A stretch of DNA of 64,000 nucleotides from Gammaproteobacteria bacterium. Its GTDB lineage: Bacteria > Pseudomonadota > Gammaproteobacteria > Pseudomonadales > Halieaceae. The position numbers and the translations under genes are program-made. The stretch is taken from NCBI GenBank assembly GCA_024742415.1, contig JANSYN010000005.1:248001-312000 (forward strand), given 5' to 3'. The notes under the pieces were generated by a model. The model worked only from the letters and a program-made list of their open reading frames with translations, was not told the origin of the DNA and made no database searches. Shown here in pieces: positions 55,865-64,000 of the stretch (positions are counted from its first letter, which is position 1; every line of letters starts with the position of its first letter).

Positions 55865-57115
55865 ATGAGCGCGCCGGTGTACACCTTTCGTGATGCACGC
55901 CTGCGCTCGCCGCTAATGCGCAGCGTTAATGCCCTTGGTGCAGGGCTGGCAGGGCTTGGGCTGCGCTACCCGGCCATGCAGGAGGGCAAAATCATCGCCG
56001 CTGCGCAGGCGCGCTCCGGTACTGATCAACGCCTCGACGCAGATGCCATGGAAGCGCTGCATCGGTTTGTAGCGTCGGCTGAAGCAGACGCCAATCTCAA
56101 TACCTTTGGCAGGCTCGCAGTAAAGAATATGTTGGTGGGTGCGCTTTCCTCTCGTTTCGCCGTGCAGGAATGGCACCAGCAACACCCTGCGCTGGCTGAT
56201 GAGCAGATCACACAGCCGTGGATTGTCATTGGCCTGCCCAGGACGGGCACCAGTATTCTATCGATTCTATTGGGGCTGGACCCGATCAACCGCCCCATCT
56301 TGCAATGGGAGGCGCGTTACCCCGTGCCACCTGCCGGGCTTGCCGGGGCGAGCGAAGATGCGCGGATCGCGCGGCTGTCAGGCGAAATGGCGCAGTTGCA
56401 TGCGCTGAACCCGGCCATTGCCACGATGCATCCCTTTGGCAGCACGCTGGCCGAAGAGTGCACCGCGATTTTTACGTACTCCCTGAGAACCATCGGCATG
56501 GAAACCATCGCCTTCACACCGGCCTACGGCGATTGGCTGGATCATGCTGATATGACACCGGCCTATGCGATTCACAAGCAGACTTTGCAGGCCTTTCAGT
56601 GCGCGCAGCCCACCGGCCACTGGGTGCTCAAAAGCCCGAATCATCTTTGGTGTTTGCCGGCACTGCTGGCAGCCTACCCGGATGCGCGCATTATCTGGGC
56701 CCATCGTGACCCGTCGCAGGTGCTGCCCTCGCTGGCCAGCCTGAACTGCGCGATGCAGATGCAGTTCACCAAAGTGCTGGACCCGCCGCGCGTGGGTAAC
56801 TACTGGGCCGACAAGATCGACACGGCGATAAGTGCCGCGACCGCGTTTGACGATGCCCAAACCTCTGCCTGGTGTTACCACGTGCAGTACGAAGACCTCG
56901 TGGCAGACCCCGTTGCAACATTGCAGAACATCTACGCCAGCTTCGGCACCACAACGACAGCGCTGCACCAGCAGCGCGTAACCACCTGGCTGCGCCAGAA
57001 ACCACAACACGCTGAAGGTATTCACTCTTACGACCCTGCTGATTTTGGCTGGTCCGCAGCCTCGTTACAGCAGAGGTTTCAAACCTACCGGGAACGCTAT
57101 GTGAAGCACCGGTAA
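55865..57115 (+). CDS. Sulfotransferase family protein, second copy
   Basis: A 416-residue PAPS-dependent sulfotransferase with GLPRTGTS at 123-130 as the phosphosulfate loop and IIWAHRDPSQVLPSLASL as the 3'-phosphate site. It shares the full domain plan with the first copy at 50 kb, but the two differ widely in sequence, so different acceptors are likely. No clear ribosome site was seen before ATG 55865. Followed by a 22-bp palindrome and the second TonB receptor. Confidence 0.92.
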   Translation: MSAPVYTFRDARLRSPLMRSVNALGAGLAGLGLRYPAMQEGKIIAAAQARSGTDQRLDADAMEALHRFVASAEADANLNTFGRLAVKNMLVGALSSRFAVQEWHQQHPALADEQITQPWIVIGLPRTGTSILSILLGLDPINRPILQWEARYPVPPAGLAGASEDARIARLSGEMAQLHALNPAIATMHPFGSTLAEECTAIFTYSLRTIGMETIAFTPAYGDWLDHADMTPAYAIHKQTLQAFQCAQPTGHWVLKSPNHLWCLPALLAAYPDARIIWAHRDPSQVLPSLASLNCAMQMQFTKVLDPPRVGNYWADKIDTAISAATAFDDAQTSAWCYHVQYEDLVADPVATLQNIYASFGTTTTALHQQRVTTWLRQKPQHAEGIHSYDPADFGWSAASLQQRFQTYRERYVKHR

Positions 57116-57118
57116 TCC

Positions 57119-57140
57119 GCACCGGGCCCGGGCCCGGTGC
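57119..57140. repeat. Perfect 22-bp palindrome
   Basis: GCACCGGGCCC followed directly by its reverse complement, four bases after the sulfotransferase stop and about 30 bp before the TonB receptor ATG. No T-run follows, so it is either a weak terminator/attenuator or a protein-binding site. Confidence 0.85.
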
Positions 57141-57169
57141 CATTAACGCTCACTCAATGGAGGTGAACG

Positions 57170-59614
57170 ATGAATAATAAAATGATGATAACCATGAACA
57201 CCCGCTGCACCCTGCACAACAGCCCACACCGTGCCAGGCAGCCCGATGCCGCAAGGGCACGACACCCCCTCGCGCGCATGATCAACGCGCTGGCCTGTTC
57301 GGCGCTGCCGGTTGCCCTGTGTGTGCCGCCGGCCAGTGCGCAGGTGCTTGAAGAGGTTTTCGTGACCGCGCAGAAGCGCACTGAAAACATTCAGGAAACG
57401 CCCATTTCGATCTCCGCCTTTCAGGGCGATGCGCTGGATGCTTACCGCATCACCAGCTTTGACGACATTGCGAAGGCCTCCCCGAGCATCACGTTCTCTC
57501 CTTACCCGACATCGAACAACCTGCTGATCATGTTCATTCGTGGGCAAGGGGTTGGGGACCCTGCGCAGATCACGATTGATGGTTCTGTCGGTATCTATCA
57601 GGACGGTTTTTACATCTCCAGGCCGCAGGGCTCGACCTTTGACCTGGCTGATCTTGAACGGGTTGAGGTTCTGCGCGGTCCGCAGGGTACTTTGTACGGA
57701 CGCAATACCACCGGCGGTGCCGTCAACCTGATCAGTCGGCGACCTTCCGGAGAGTTTGGCTTCAAACAGGATGTCACATTCGGCAGCCGGGATGAATTCC
57801 GCTCGTTATCGATTGTAGACCTGCCGCAGTGGAACGGATTGTCTGCCAAGGCTTCAGTGCTGATGAGCACGATAGACGGCTTTGTTGAGAATCCCGGCGC
57901 GGGTGAGGATTTTGGTCTGGAAGAACAACTGGCAGGACGCGTTGACCTCAACTGGCAGATTTCCAGGACGCTGACCGCTGACCTGCTGTGGGAGTCCGGT
58001 AATCTCGACTCATCACCGAATTACTACCAGAATCCGGCATGGAACGGGCGGGAAATTACCGCCGAGGGTAGCACCAACACCTATCACGAGGATGCCGGTG
58101 AGCGGCGTCGTGTTGCCTATCGCGAATTCGACCTCAACAAGAGCACAACCGAGTACGATACCTACGGGCTGACCTTGAACTGGGATATCAACGATTCACT
58201 AACGCTGAAGTCATTGACCGGTTATCGCGAGCTGGAATGGCGCGCGTTTCAGAACTTCGCCGAGGCTCTGGGTTTTATCTCCACGACTGACCCGGACTTT
58301 TTCCTGCAGCCGCTGCCCATTACGTTCATCTCAGACAACGGCGTTGAGGGCGACCAGTTCTCACAGGAGTTGACGCTCATCGGCAACCCCGATGATTCTT
58401 CCATCAGCTTTGTCGCCGGCCTGTATTACTTTGAGGAAAACAATGACTCGCGTGGTTTTGGCGAACAGGCGGCGTTGGGTACGTCAAACATGATTAGTCG
58501 CTTTGTGACGGCAGAGTCGGAATCTTACGCCGCTTACGGCCAGGTGACCTGGACGCCATCAATCGTTGAGGAGAGATTGAGCGTTACCGTCGGCGCCAGG
58601 TACACGGCCGATACGCGCAAGGCTACGCGCGACCTGTTCACGGTAGTGGACGGCGTGCTCGATGAAAGCCGATCACAGGAGGGAGCCTCCAATGATGATG
58701 ACTACGACAAGTTTAACCCTTCGCTGACGCTGGCATTCGACTGGACCGATGAAGTGAATGCCTACCTGCGCATTGCCACGGGCTACAAGGCTGGTGGCTC
58801 CAGCGAGTCAGCACCGGTGGATCTGTTCGACGATACGGTTGCACCTGAGAATGTGGTGTCTTATGAGCTGGGTATGAAGTCGTACTGGTTTGACCGTCGG
58901 CTGCGTGCGAATCTGGCGGTCTTCGAAAGCCAGTTTGATGACATGCAGTTCGCGTTTGCGGTTGATCCTTCAGATGCGTCAATCGTGCAAAGTTACAACG
59001 CCGGCGAGGCAACCATTCGCGGGCTGGAGGCCGACCTTGTTTTTCAGGCGTTGGATAATCTTGCGCTGAGTGTGCAGTACGCGTATCTCGATCCCGACCT
59101 CGAAGAGGTAGAGGCCCTGGCGGGAACAATTTTTGATCCGGCGACAAATCCGGCGGCTGAGGGTTTTTCCGCTGTGGGTGACAACATTGCAGATTCTTTC
59201 ACTATTCCTTATGCGCCGGATCATAGCCTGCTACTTGCGGCGGACACCACGCTCTACAGTAGCGGTAACTTGACGGTGCGCGCGCACCTGGATTACCGCT
59301 ACCAGTCCGCCACCTTTGCCGGCACGACCGCAGGCGACACTGTTCCGGGCCGCAACAACCTGAAGATTGATTCTTACGGCGTATATAACGCACGCATCGC
59401 TCTTGGCTATGAATTCGAGCGCGGCGATATGCTGGAGATCGCCCTTTGGGGCCAGAACATCTTCGACGAGAAGTACCCCGCACAGGTGATTGGCCTGGGC
59501 AGCATTGCGCCAACCCAGAACCAACTCGGCGAGGTGATCTACGGCTACGTACAACAGGCAACAATCTGGACCGAGCCCGCGCGCTTTGGAGTTGACCTGA
59601 GTTACCGCTTCTAA
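57170..59614 (+). CDS. TonB-dependent receptor, second copy
   Basis: An 814-residue outer-membrane receptor. The signal peptide is unusually long because the N-terminus has a 35-residue basic/His region before the hydrophobic core ALACSALPVALCVPPASAQ. The plug starts with EEVFVTAQKRTENIQETP, then VEVLRGPQGTLYGRNTTGG, and the barrel ends GVDLSYRF. GGAGGT precedes ATG 57170, which supports the early start. The ligand is unknown. Hairpin repeats, usable as terminators, follow the stop. Confidence 0.95.
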   Translation: MNNKMMITMNTRCTLHNSPHRARQPDAARARHPLARMINALACSALPVALCVPPASAQVLEEVFVTAQKRTENIQETPISISAFQGDALDAYRITSFDDIAKASPSITFSPYPTSNNLLIMFIRGQGVGDPAQITIDGSVGIYQDGFYISRPQGSTFDLADLERVEVLRGPQGTLYGRNTTGGAVNLISRRPSGEFGFKQDVTFGSRDEFRSLSIVDLPQWNGLSAKASVLMSTIDGFVENPGAGEDFGLEEQLAGRVDLNWQISRTLTADLLWESGNLDSSPNYYQNPAWNGREITAEGSTNTYHEDAGERRRVAYREFDLNKSTTEYDTYGLTLNWDINDSLTLKSLTGYRELEWRAFQNFAEALGFISTTDPDFFLQPLPITFISDNGVEGDQFSQELTLIGNPDDSSISFVAGLYYFEENNDSRGFGEQAALGTSNMISRFVTAESESYAAYGQVTWTPSIVEERLSVTVGARYTADTRKATRDLFTVVDGVLDESRSQEGASNDDDYDKFNPSLTLAFDWTDEVNAYLRIATGYKAGGSSESAPVDLFDDTVAPENVVSYELGMKSYWFDRRLRANLAVFESQFDDMQFAFAVDPSDASIVQSYNAGEATIRGLEADLVFQALDNLALSVQYAYLDPDLEEVEALAGTIFDPATNPAAEGFSAVGDNIADSFTIPYAPDHSLLLAADTTLYSSGNLTVRAHLDYRYQSATFAGTTAGDTVPGRNNLKIDSYGVYNARIALGYEFERGDMLEIALWGQNIFDEKYPAQVIGLGSIAPTQNQLGEVIYGYVQQATIWTEPARFGVDLSYRF

Positions 59615-59637
59615 AACAGCGCGCGGGGTACCCCCCT

Positions 59638-59732
59638 AAAAGGGGTCCGGTCTAAAAGGGGTCAGAGCCCTTTTCGCGAAACGGAATAAAGGGGTCAGAT
59701 ACTTTTTTCTAAAAAGGCTCTGACCCCTTTTT
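59638..59732. repeat. GGGTCAGA hairpin repeat cluster, copies 1-4
   Basis: Three full copies and one half copy of a short hairpin: AAAAGGGGTCC (59638-59648), the copy at 59654-59674 (arms AAAAGGG and CCCTTTT), a diverged copy at 59688-59708, and an inverted copy at 59711-59732. The cluster lies between two convergent genes, so the hairpins with flanking A/T runs can act as bidirectional terminators. The same element recurs up to the end of the window. Confidence 0.9.
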
Positions 59733-59756
59733 AGCCGTTCAAGGTTAAACTAGCAT

Positions 59757-60614
59757 CTAGGGTGAAGGCGTGCGGTAAAAGAAAGCTCCATGAGCCGGAA
59801 ATGCCTGGTTGTAGAGGGGATCTATCGAAGAAAAAGTGACCACGCGGCCAGGTGATGACGTCGCGACCCATTGGACTACGCCGGCAGTACCGCCGATCTC
59901 TCGGTACATCGCGGAAAGAGAATATCCACCAGTAACTGGATCAACGAATCCTAAGAACCCCGCATCTAGAGGCGCACGAGCCCAGGGCTGGAATGTACTG
60001 AAATTGAAGAGGTATGGCTCCGGACCCAAGGGCGCGCCGGGGATAAATGAATTAAATAGCGCGGTAATGTCAGCGAATGACGCGAAGGTCCAGCCGGACA
60101 TGGAATAACCTTGCAGCGAGCCGCTACAGACGCCGCCGGCGGCCTCCGGGCAAACGGCAAAAATCTCGCTAGCCCATGCGTTGTTGTCGAGGCCCGATGG
60201 ACGCTGGAAAAGACTGGTCTGAACCCACTCCTTGCCATCTGCGATGACGATGTCGGTAATCTCCAACTGATCAGTGAAAATTGGCATCAAGTATACGTCC
60301 TGATACTCATCAATGGCGCTATCGCTGATAAAACCTGCCAACACTGAGGAATCGACAACACAGACGGGATCGGTAGAATCCCCGCAGAAAAAGTTTGCAC
60401 CGGAGTTCCAGCGAACAAAGGAAAAGTATTGGGCGGGAACTGCCGTGAATGTCTCAGTGTAGGTGGTGTCTGAGATATCATGAACGCAGACAGTTTTCTC
60501 CAGGCAGGTACCTGAGGCCACTGACTGCACCTCGCCGCCTCTGGGTGAGATGACGTTGAGCTTACAGCTCGCTACAGTAACGAGTATTAAAGTCAGGAAT
60601 GCGATTTTTGTCAT
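59757..60614 (-). CDS. Lipoprotein of unknown function
   Basis: A 285-residue lipoprotein with lipobox VASC (IAFLTLILVTVASC). The mature part has many Cys (CLEKTVCVHD, FFCGDSTDPVCVVD, VCPEAAGGVCSG), suggesting disulfides in the periplasm or outside. RPSGLDNNAWASEIFAVC and FADITALFNSF are recognisable blocks but not of a family I can name. ATG 60614 is used; upstream codons extend into a Pro/Lys-rich unlikely region. Confidence 0.75.
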   Translation of the reverse strand: MTKIAFLTLILVTVASCKLNVISPRGGEVQSVASGTCLEKTVCVHDISDTTYTETFTAVPAQYFSFVRWNSGANFFCGDSTDPVCVVDSSVLAGFISDSAIDEYQDVYLMPIFTDQLEITDIVIADGKEWVQTSLFQRPSGLDNNAWASEIFAVCPEAAGGVCSGSLQGYSMSGWTFASFADITALFNSFIPGAPLGPEPYLFNFSTFQPWARAPLDAGFLGFVDPVTGGYSLSAMYREIGGTAGVVQWVATSSPGRVVTFSSIDPLYNQAFPAHGAFFYRTPSP

Positions 60615-60998
60615 GGTTGGTTTCCAAGTGCTTAAGCCCTTGAGTTGAGTATTCAGTGTAGGTAACACGCGCGTTTGCACAAGTATTATCTTCCGCCCTG
60701 GTTTTTGAGGGTCGCAGGCGAGCGGCAAGACGGGTGTATGGAGCCAGGATAGAGCTGCAGACACCATACAGAAAAGCCAGCTCCCCTTTTTTGGATAAGG
60801 GCGACTGATGGGTTCCAAAAATGGGGTCAGAACCCTTTTCCACCAAATTTTTGACGCCCTCTAAACACCTGCATCTAGATCCGCATCGGGTCATGAGCGC
60901 TGTCCTCCTGTACTTCAGCACACAATCTTCCCTACACTTCACCCTGGCAGGTATAGGGCCTCTACAGCGGGCATGCACCCGGACTGGAATCGATTGCT
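60615..60998. other. Divergent intergenic region with one hairpin repeat
   Basis: No gene is supported. A GGGTCAGA-type hairpin copy lies at 60817-60839. The region must contain the promoters for the lipoprotein (minus) and the ZIP-like protein (plus). Confidence 0.5.
60817..60839 (+). repeat. GGGTCAGA hairpin repeat, single copy
   Basis: AAAAA then TGGGGTCAGAACCCTTTT; the arms GGG and CCC with flanking A and T runs match the cluster at 59.65 kb. Confidence 0.85.
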
Positions 60999-61745
60999 AT
61001 GATCGCAATGCCATATCTCAGCGCTTTTGGTGGATTGCTGCTAATCTTGCTGGCGCACTTTTACGCGAGCTCGATACTCGGCAAGCACCGTTACCAGCCG
61101 CTGCTCCTTGACATCATCGCGGGCATCACCATCGCTTATGCTTTTGTCGATGTTTTTCCGCATCTGGCTAGAAAGCAAGCGACGATGGAGTCTCTGTCGC
61201 TGGGTCCTTTCACAACGTATCTTGCCCACCACGTTTACCTGATGGCACTGCTGGGCTTCAGCGTTTTCGTGGGAATTCGTGCGTTCAATACGATAGAGGT
61301 AGACCGCGCGCAGTCTCGCATCGCCTATCTTTTGGTTGTCGCTTCCATGTGCTTCTACGCGCTGCTCATTGGCTACATGCTGGCGGAACAACCACTGTAT
61401 CGACCCGAGCCCGCGCTTCTGTTTGGCCTTGCAATGGGCGCTCACTTTCTCGGCCTTGATCACTCGCTATCGCAGGAGCGGCGCACCGCGTATGACGACA
61501 GCGTTCGCTATCTTTTGATCGGCTGTACGACACTGGGTTGGCTAGGTGGATTTTTCTTTACGATTTCCCAACCGGTGTACGCGCTGGTGTTTGCCTATAT
61601 CGCCGGTGGCATTGTCGCTGTTGGTGCGATTACTGACCTGCCGCGCGTGAAATCCTCACGCGAATTCGCTGGGTTCATCGCAGGCGTGATTGTTTACAGC
61701 GCGGTACTCTTGCTGTTGGAAGCTTTTCGCTCTCAGGGTTCCTGA
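60999..61745 (+). CDS. ZIP-like multi-pass membrane protein
   Basis: A 248-residue protein with about eight TM segments. IIAGITIAYAFVDVFPHL and the HFLGLDHSL region resemble the metal-site helices of ZIP transporters, where His/Asp/Glu line the pore. The match is loose, so metal transport is only a suggestion. Start ATG 60999 with a weak ribosome site. A hairpin repeat follows at 61806 and could end its transcript. Confidence 0.7.
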   Translation: MIAMPYLSAFGGLLLILLAHFYASSILGKHRYQPLLLDIIAGITIAYAFVDVFPHLARKQATMESLSLGPFTTYLAHHVYLMALLGFSVFVGIRAFNTIEVDRAQSRIAYLLVVASMCFYALLIGYMLAEQPLYRPEPALLFGLAMGAHFLGLDHSLSQERRTAYDDSVRYLLIGCTTLGWLGGFFFTISQPVYALVFAYIAGGIVAVGAITDLPRVKSSREFAGFIAGVIVYSAVLLLLEAFRSQGS

Positions 61746-61784
61746 CCAATGCAATCGTTAGCTTCTTTGGAAAAAGTGAAGCAG

Positions 61785-61856
61785 GCTGCGGTCAATCTGT
61801 GCCCTAAAGGGATCTGACCCCTTTTAGTGGACCCCTTTTAGTGGACCCCTTCTAGT
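61785..61856. repeat. GGGTCAGA hairpin repeat within a longer direct repeat
   Basis: An inverted-orientation copy AAAGGGATCTGACCCCTTTT (61806-61825) preceded by GCTGCGGTCAATCTGTGCCC (61785-61804) and followed by two AGTGGACCCCTT-type units. About 40 bp of this arrangement recur at 63855-63894. It lies between the convergent ZIP-like and GH30 genes. Confidence 0.9.
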
Positions 61857-61914
61857 GATTCTTGGCGCGTTTTTTTGTTTTCCACACAGGCGTTCATCAC
61901 TGATGGCTGCCCAA

Positions 61915-63387
61915 TCAGGGTTCAGAAGGTAGATCGCTTGGCCATCGGAAGGTCACCGCGCCCCGTGATGGAAATGAGAAGCTGAAATGCTGTTCGTTGT
62001 ATTCAACGGAAAAAGCGGTCGCTTCGTTCGCATGTACGGTCAGAACGATCCAGCCATCGGTATTGATGAATGCCACATTGTCCGGCGCGTCGCCGCCATG
62101 GCCTGTGGACGAGATGCGGTATGCGCCAGGATCTACAAACTTGCTGACGTGGCCAAGGATGTAATACTCCACGTTGTACGTGACTGCACCTGTCGCCTGA
62201 TCAATAGTGACTACACCGCGACAATCCCGGCAACCGCCATTTTGGGGACCGTCGTTTTCATCAAGCGCGAGATTCCATAGCAGCAGGCTGTTCCCCCAAT
62301 TGCGAAAGTTGCCGATTACAAGGTTGCGCATGTTCCAGCCTAGGTTGTCGCCAAAGTTGGTGGCCCATCGGCCGCCTGAACACTCCGTGAACCATATGCC
62401 CTTTTCTGGATGTGATTCATGTAACAGTGTTTGACTGGCAACATCACCACCGTAGCAGTGGAAGGCTACACCGTCCACGTACCGTGCCGTGGCGGCGTCC
62501 GACAGTACCTCTAGCGGGTAGTCTACTAAGTCCCAGTTGTGATCGAACGCAACGATCCTGGTACTCAGGTTGGCATCTCGAAAAGCGGGACCCAGATAAT
62601 CCCGGATCAATACCTGTTGTTGCCGGGGCTGCATAAACATTGTGGGGTAGGTTTCGCTCCAGTGCAGGGGCTCATTCTGTGGAGTGATGGCGTCAATAGG
62701 CAGGCCGGCATCTGCGTACGCCTGCACGAACTTCACATGATATGCAGCAAACGCCCGATAATAGTCCCGCGACAGCAGCCCCCCGTTCAGGGAGCCGTTG
62801 CTTTTCATCCAGGCCGGCGCGCTCCACGGCGTACCCATGAAGCGTAGCTGCGGGTTCATGTCGCGGGCAAGTTGCAGCGCAGGAATGATGTAGGATTCGT
62901 CATAGGCAATAGAAAACTGCAGAAGATCAGGATCAGTCTGTCCGGGGGGCAAATCGTTGTAGCTATAGCTTTGCAGTGCAAAGTCAGAAGCCCCCATCGG
63001 CACTCGCAGGTAACTTAGCCCGATACCGTTTGCCTCTCGAGTGAACAGATTCTGCATCAACTGCAGACGTTGATTGTGGTCCAATCGATTCATTATCAGC
63101 CAGGCCGATGAATCACTCATAGCAGCACCAAACCCTTCCATCCTCTGGAAACGTTTTGTGGGCTCTATAACAATGGCGTCGTTGACAGCACCCGGCCCGG
63201 ATTGCCATGTGACATCGGCCTCACGCTGTAGCTTTTTGCTGCCATCGCCCAACGTCAGCCATACCTGGACTGGGTTATTTACCGCGGCTTCATCTCCTGA
63301 ATCGGCACAGCCGGCGGCTAACGTGAGAGCGAAAACCAAAGTGGGAAGTACCGCGCTTTTGCAAGTGATGCAATTAACAGATCTCAT
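61915..63387 (-). CDS. Glycoside hydrolase family 30 lipoprotein
   Basis: A 490-residue GH30 enzyme (glucosylceramidase/beta-1,6-glucanase type). Lipobox LAAGC (Cys27), then FQRMEGFGAAMSDSSAWL, acid/base Glu239 in TPQNEPLHW and nucleophile Glu335 in IWFTECSGGRW, plus a C-terminal beta domain. It would cleave beta-linked glucans or glucosides outside the cytoplasm. It is bounded on both sides by hairpin-repeat blocks, suggesting a mobile or recombinogenic module. Confidence 0.94.
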   Translation of the reverse strand: MRSVNCITCKSAVLPTLVFALTLAAGCADSGDEAAVNNPVQVWLTLGDGSKKLQREADVTWQSGPGAVNDAIVIEPTKRFQRMEGFGAAMSDSSAWLIMNRLDHNQRLQLMQNLFTREANGIGLSYLRVPMGASDFALQSYSYNDLPPGQTDPDLLQFSIAYDESYIIPALQLARDMNPQLRFMGTPWSAPAWMKSNGSLNGGLLSRDYYRAFAAYHVKFVQAYADAGLPIDAITPQNEPLHWSETYPTMFMQPRQQQVLIRDYLGPAFRDANLSTRIVAFDHNWDLVDYPLEVLSDAATARYVDGVAFHCYGGDVASQTLLHESHPEKGIWFTECSGGRWATNFGDNLGWNMRNLVIGNFRNWGNSLLLWNLALDENDGPQNGGCRDCRGVVTIDQATGAVTYNVEYYILGHVSKFVDPGAYRISSTGHGGDAPDNVAFINTDGWIVLTVHANEATAFSVEYNEQHFSFSFPSRGAVTFRWPSDLPSEP

Positions 63388-63650
63388 GCCGGGTCAGGTG
63401 TCAGTGAACTGTAAGGGAAGCATAGACGATGCCTCAGACACCCGTCAAAGATGTAGGTAGTCCACAGTCAATATACGGACAAAGCTGGATTCCGCCCAAG
63501 CATGACCGCGCCGATTCAGTTGTAGCAACGGTTTGAACATGATGGGTTATCAGGCGAAAGACGCAGCTTCGTAGCATCATAGTCCCCGCGAGTTCTGGAG
63601 CATTGTTTTGGGATCTTCTCCCTTTATATGTTCCTTTTAACCCGAGCCCT
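63388..63650. other. Intergenic region, no gene seen
   Basis: Upstream of the GH30 gene. No coding sequence is supported; the GH30 promoter should lie here. Confidence 0.4.
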
Positions 63651-63972
63651 AAAAAGGGTCAGATCCCTTTTTTGAGGATGCGGCTTGTCGTGGTTGGCTT
63701 TGGGCACTTCTCTTTCTCGGGAGTTGGTGGATTGCTTAGAGAATAATCCCTCCATCCCGTTTGCTAGATAAAACGGGGCAGACCGCAGTCAACCTATACC
63801 CTAAAAGGATCTGACCCCTTTGTAAAAAGGATCTGACCCCTTTGTGTGGGTCAGCCTGCGGTCAATCTGCGCCCAAAAGGGATCTGACCCTTTTGTGTGT
63901 GACCCGTTTCATGGACCCTTTTTTTGTGTGCTTCTGGTAAAACGGGTTTTAAAAGGGGTCAGATCCCTTTTT
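63651..63972. repeat. GGGTCAGA hairpin repeat field at the right edge
   Basis: Five copies: 63651-63673 (forward), tandem inverted copies 63803-63821 and 63824-63843, 63875-63894 (inverted, inside a longer direct repeat shared with 61785) and 63951-63972 (forward). The forward copies at 63651 and 63951 share the same right flank (GAGGATGCG or GGGGATGCG), so longer units of about 300 bp appear duplicated. The field continues toward the window end. Confidence 0.9.
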
Positions 63973-64000
63973 GGGGATGCGTGTTTTCTCAAGTGTGCTC

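Noticed and set aside
61785-63894. GH30 as part of a composite transposon bounded by 40-bp direct repeats
   Set aside because: The flanking direct repeats are diverged and no transposase or target-site duplication is visible, so transposition was not claimed.

Overview
The window reads as a chromosomal segment of a moderately GC-rich Gram-negative marine gammaproteobacterium. The evidence is lipid A/core and dTDP-rhamnose genes, a TolC-type outer-membrane channel, the DUF1249-cpdA-parE block typical of gammaproteobacteria, rdgC, two long TonB-dependent receptors and several lipoproteins. The mixture of receptors, sulfotransferases, a P450 and CoA/MaoC genes resembles Halieaceae/Cellvibrionales-type marine oligotrophs. 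The family assignment is an inference; no rRNA or tRNA gene was seen to test it.

Region 1 (1-12.8 kb) is cell-surface glycan synthesis. It holds two convergent LPS-kinase-fold proteins that both lack the catalytic Asp, the four dTDP-L-rhamnose genes split into convergent pairs (rfbD-rfbB facing rfbC and rfbA), an overlapping glycosyltransferase/methyltransferase/alpha-barrel cluster with a second methyltransferase facing it, the Kdo transferase waaA, and tolC. Region 2 (12.9-24.3 kb) is mostly housekeeping: DUF1249, cpdA and parE, then YceI, an epoxide-hydrolase-like protein, a large octaheme cytochrome with HEAT and TPR repeats, a glutamine amidotransferase, a glyoxalase and membrane proteins.

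Region 3 (24.4-41.8 kb) contains a KstD/fumarate-reductase-like flavoprotein, rdgC, the overlapping selenium pair mnmH-selD (SelD is fused to an NDH-2-like flavoprotein), and a two-gene unit of a small K+ channel-like protein and a GT-A glycosyltransferase carrying a possible PqqD/RRE-like N-terminal domain. It also holds a VanZ-like protein, a catabolic-looking operon (FAS1-like dehydratase, MaoC, CaiB/BaiF CoA transferase, P450), an RND/MMPL exporter, a lipoprotein and a zinc aminopeptidase. Region 4 (42.2-49.8 kb) holds a tightly overlapping DUF1538-DUF1538-PII-like-CBS operon, a Stealth-like protein, a DUF6502 gene with a consensus promoter so close that its mRNA may be leaderless, a DUF5666 lipoprotein ending in a long Asp/Ser repeat, and a QEGLA/HExxxH (MATCAP-like) protein.

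Region 5 (50-59.6 kb) is an uptake/modification island: sulfotransferase, small membrane protein, TonB receptor, TetR regulator with a large inverted-repeat operator, quinone oxidoreductase, second sulfotransferase and second TonB receptor. Region 6 (59.6-64 kb) is accessory. Single genes (lipoprotein, ZIP-like membrane protein, GH30 glycosidase) are separated by many copies of a short hairpin repeat with core GGGTCAGA, which runs to the right edge of the window.

The most interesting items are the two catalytic-Asp-less LPS kinase homologues, the DUF1538/PII/CBS operon, the RRE-like/GT fusion, the hairpin repeat field, the possible leaderless DUF6502 gene, and a 12-nt tandem repeat that stays open as a tiny hydrophobic peptide in front of the first gene.
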